Positions 6,655-7,806 of a DNA stretch of 7,806 bases are shown piece after piece. The stretch is from Actinomycetota bacterium (GTDB lineage Bacteria; Actinomycetota; Acidimicrobiia; Acidimicrobiales; Ilumatobacteraceae): the NCBI GenBank assembly GCA_005801025.1, contig SYDZ01000218.1, positions 1 through 7,806 on the forward strand, given 5' to 3'. Each line of letters begins with the position of its first letter. The first letter of the stretch is position 1. The position numbers and the translations under genes were made by a program. The notes beneath the pieces are model-generated. The model saw nothing but the letters and a program-made list of their open reading frames with translations. It did no database searches and was not told where the DNA came from.

Positions 6655-6671
6655 TGTTTTTCGACTTTGCC

Positions 6672-7364
6672 TTAGACCATTGGCCAGGGGTAGCGCTGAC
6701 CGCTTCCATCAATAGGGAACATAGCACCCGCGGCCAGTATTTTTGCTCGTTCGATCATCGCCCCAACTTCGTCGTCGTTCAAGAGTGCTGCCACATCAAC
6801 TGGGGGGCATTCAACAATCCGTTGCACCTTACGTAGAAGGGCAGGAGACAACGGTTCACCACCGAACTCCCAAATGACGGTCCGTAATTTGAAATCAGCA
6901 GAGAAACATAATCCTTGATCAATGCCCCAAATGCGATCGTCGCCATCAATCAAGCAATGCCCACTTTTTCGATCGGTATTGTTTGCGACAATGTCGAAAG
7001 CCGCCATATTTCGGAATTGATCGTGAAGTTCGGGACGATTCTCGTACAACGTAAAATAGTGCTCTTCAAAACGAGCTTCAATGAACCATTGCAGGGAACC
7101 TGGCCCGAAGGGACCATCACGTTCAATTGTCGGAGGTATGACATGAAGTTCCATGGCCTCTGAAAGGAGGTAGGCGGCGATTTCTCGATGGAATAATCCC
7201 GAGGGAAAATCCCATAGAGGACGTTCGCCGCGTAGAGGTTTGTAGATCGCTTGGCCGCGCTGCTCGCCAAGTGTGAGATTGACAAGAAAAGTAGCGTTAC
7301 TGCTATAGGGCATGCGGCCTTCAATGTCAATGTCGCCGTTTTTCAGAAGATGTAAAATATCCAT
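6672..7364 (-). CDS. SCO1664-family PI3/PI4-kinase-like protein
   Basis: 230-residue protein of the actinobacterial SCO1664 family (TIGR03843), which resembles a compact phosphoinositide 3/4-kinase domain. Its physiological substrate is not known to me. Visible kinase-like landmarks: GRMPYSSNATFLV at 16-28 (glycine-loop region), AIYKPLRGERPLWDFP at 39-54 with K42 as the ATP-contacting lysine, REIAAYLLSE at 60-69 (candidate helix glutamate E61), the catalytic loop DIVANNTDRKSGH at 124-136 with D131, and GIDQGLCF at 147-154 with metal-binding D149. The NTDR and ID-x-GL-x-F pattern recalls type II PI4 kinases. All key residues are present, so the protein may be catalytically active. The N-terminus fits the family, supporting the ATG at 7364, although no Shine-Dalgarno is visible in the 18-base gap. 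In Streptomyces the family member lies with mshC and a DUF3090 gene, as I recall; here the DUF3090 gene precedes it. Confidence 0.9.
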   Translation of the reverse strand: MDILHLLKNGDIDIEGRMPYSSNATFLVNLTLGEQRGQAIYKPLRGERPLWDFPSGLFHREIAAYLLSEAMELHVIPPTIERDGPFGPGSLQWFIEARFEEHYFTLYENRPELHDQFRNMAAFDIVANNTDRKSGHCLIDGDDRIWGIDQGLCFSADFKLRTVIWEFGGEPLSPALLRKVQRIVECPPVDVAALLNDDEVGAMIERAKILAAGAMFPIDGSGQRYPWPMV

Positions 7365-7382
7365 GATGATGAAGCCGTCGGA

Positions 7383-7806
7383 TTAGTTCATGCGCGGGCA
7401 GAAGTGACCATCGGGATTAATTGGCAACTCACAGTACACACAGTCAGGGCGACCTGCCGAAACTGTGCGGTCAGCATGGTCACAAAAAGCCATCGCCTGA
7501 GCGCGGGTCAGGCTGACTCGCGCATGAGCACCGGGTATGTTCTCTTGATCCTCATCGTCTAGGTCATCTTCGGCGAAATCGTTGTCATCCTCATCAACGA
7601 GTGGCGCAAATTCTTTGAGGTGCAAAATGAAATGGTCAGCTGAGTTGTTGAACTCAAGTGTAGTTGCCCCAAGGATAAAGGCTTGCGTGATTGGCTCAGC
7701 GAGTTGCATCACAGAGCGCGGTGGTTGGCCCTCTGGTACGGGCAAATGAGCCAAGGCTCGACGGATATATTGAGCGATAGTGGCAACTTGTTGCTTTTCA
7801 CAGCGC
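7383..7806 (-). CDS. DUF3090-family protein, 5' end cut by the window edge
   Basis: The frame is open to the right edge. 140 residues are visible and the start lies beyond base 7806, so roughly 40-60 N-terminal residues are missing if it has the usual family length. The first readable residues, CEKQQVATIAQ, match the interior of DUF3090/TIGR03847 proteins rather than a start. A TTG at 7754 is therefore an internal leucine. Features in visible numbering: an acidic segment at 71-88 with 13 Asp/Glu in 18 residues, the conserved-looking VSLTRAQAMAFCDHA at 97-111, and a C-terminal probable zinc site C122-x2-C125, then GHFCPR with H134 and C136. The protein ends three residues after that site. The function is unknown to me. 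The family is actinobacterial and typically next to the SCO1664-family gene and mshC, as here with an 18-base gap. Confidence 0.87.
   Translation of the reverse strand, partial: RCEKQQVATIAQYIRRALAHLPVPEGQPPRSVMQLAEPITQAFILGATTLEFNNSADHFILHLKEFAPLVDEDDNDFAEDDLDDEDQENIPGAHARVSLTRAQAMAFCDHADRTVSAGRPDCVYCELPINPDGHFCPRMN

Noticed and set aside
6456..6836. Plus-strand open frame of 126 codons spanning the junction of two minus-strand genes.
   Set aside because: It is antisense to well-supported genes, has no family resemblance and no ribosome binding site I can support.
7383..7754. DUF3090 protein as a complete 123-residue gene from a TTG at 7754.
   Set aside because: The frame stays open to the window edge, and the 17 codons upstream resemble the interior of the family, so the TTG is an internal leucine.
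1..7806. Mobile element, defence system, CRISPR array, tRNA or riboswitch.
   Set aside because: I found no transposase, integrase, direct repeat array, terminal inverted repeats or recognisable structured RNA on either strand; gene content is ordinary core actinobacterial.

Overview
The window looks like chromosomal DNA of an actinobacterium with intermediate G+C (about half by eye), so not a typical high-G+C streptomycete or mycobacterium. A freshwater or marine Acidimicrobiia-type lineage is one possibility. The actinobacterial assignment rests on a WhiB protein, a PdtaS-type kinase, and SCO1664- and DUF3090-family proteins, all actinobacterial hallmarks. The species cannot be named from the sequence. 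Genes are tightly packed on both strands. I see no mobile element, tRNA, rRNA, CRISPR array or prophage, and no gene-free stretch over 300 bases.

Layout. (1) 1-1482 (+) encodes a soluble GAF-PAS-HisKA_2 histidine kinase (pdtaS). It is convergent, with a 1-base gap, to a WhiB1-like iron-sulfur regulator (1484-1801, -). (2) After a 194-base AT-rich divergent intergenic region carrying a perfect 8-bp inverted repeat comes a cytoplasmic glycerophosphodiester phosphodiesterase (1996-2694, +). It is convergent with a diacylglycerol/lipid kinase (2699-3673, -). (3) A divergent 137-base gap leads to etfB (3811-4587, +) and etfA (4660-5622, +), the two subunits of electron transfer flavoprotein. (4) On the minus strand, convergent with etfA, is a compact three-gene unit read from the right edge leftwards: a DUF3090 protein (cut by the window end), an SCO1664-family PI3/PI4-kinase-like protein, and a 339-residue protein I do not recognise. 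Gaps are 18 and 17 bases.

How the parts may work together. The kinase, WhiB1 and lipid kinase neighbourhood resembles the whiB1 region of mycobacteria, where PdtaS and WhiB1 are both linked to nitric-oxide or redox sensing. The phosphodiesterase and lipid kinase both act on phospholipid-derived glycerol compounds. EtfAB collects electrons from acyl-CoA and other dehydrogenases, none of which lies in this window. SCO1664 and DUF3090 proteins usually sit near mshC, the mycothiol ligase gene, in actinobacteria, so mycothiol genes may lie just beyond the right edge. Most of the window is ordinary core genome. The least understood part is the minus-strand operon at 5635-7806.
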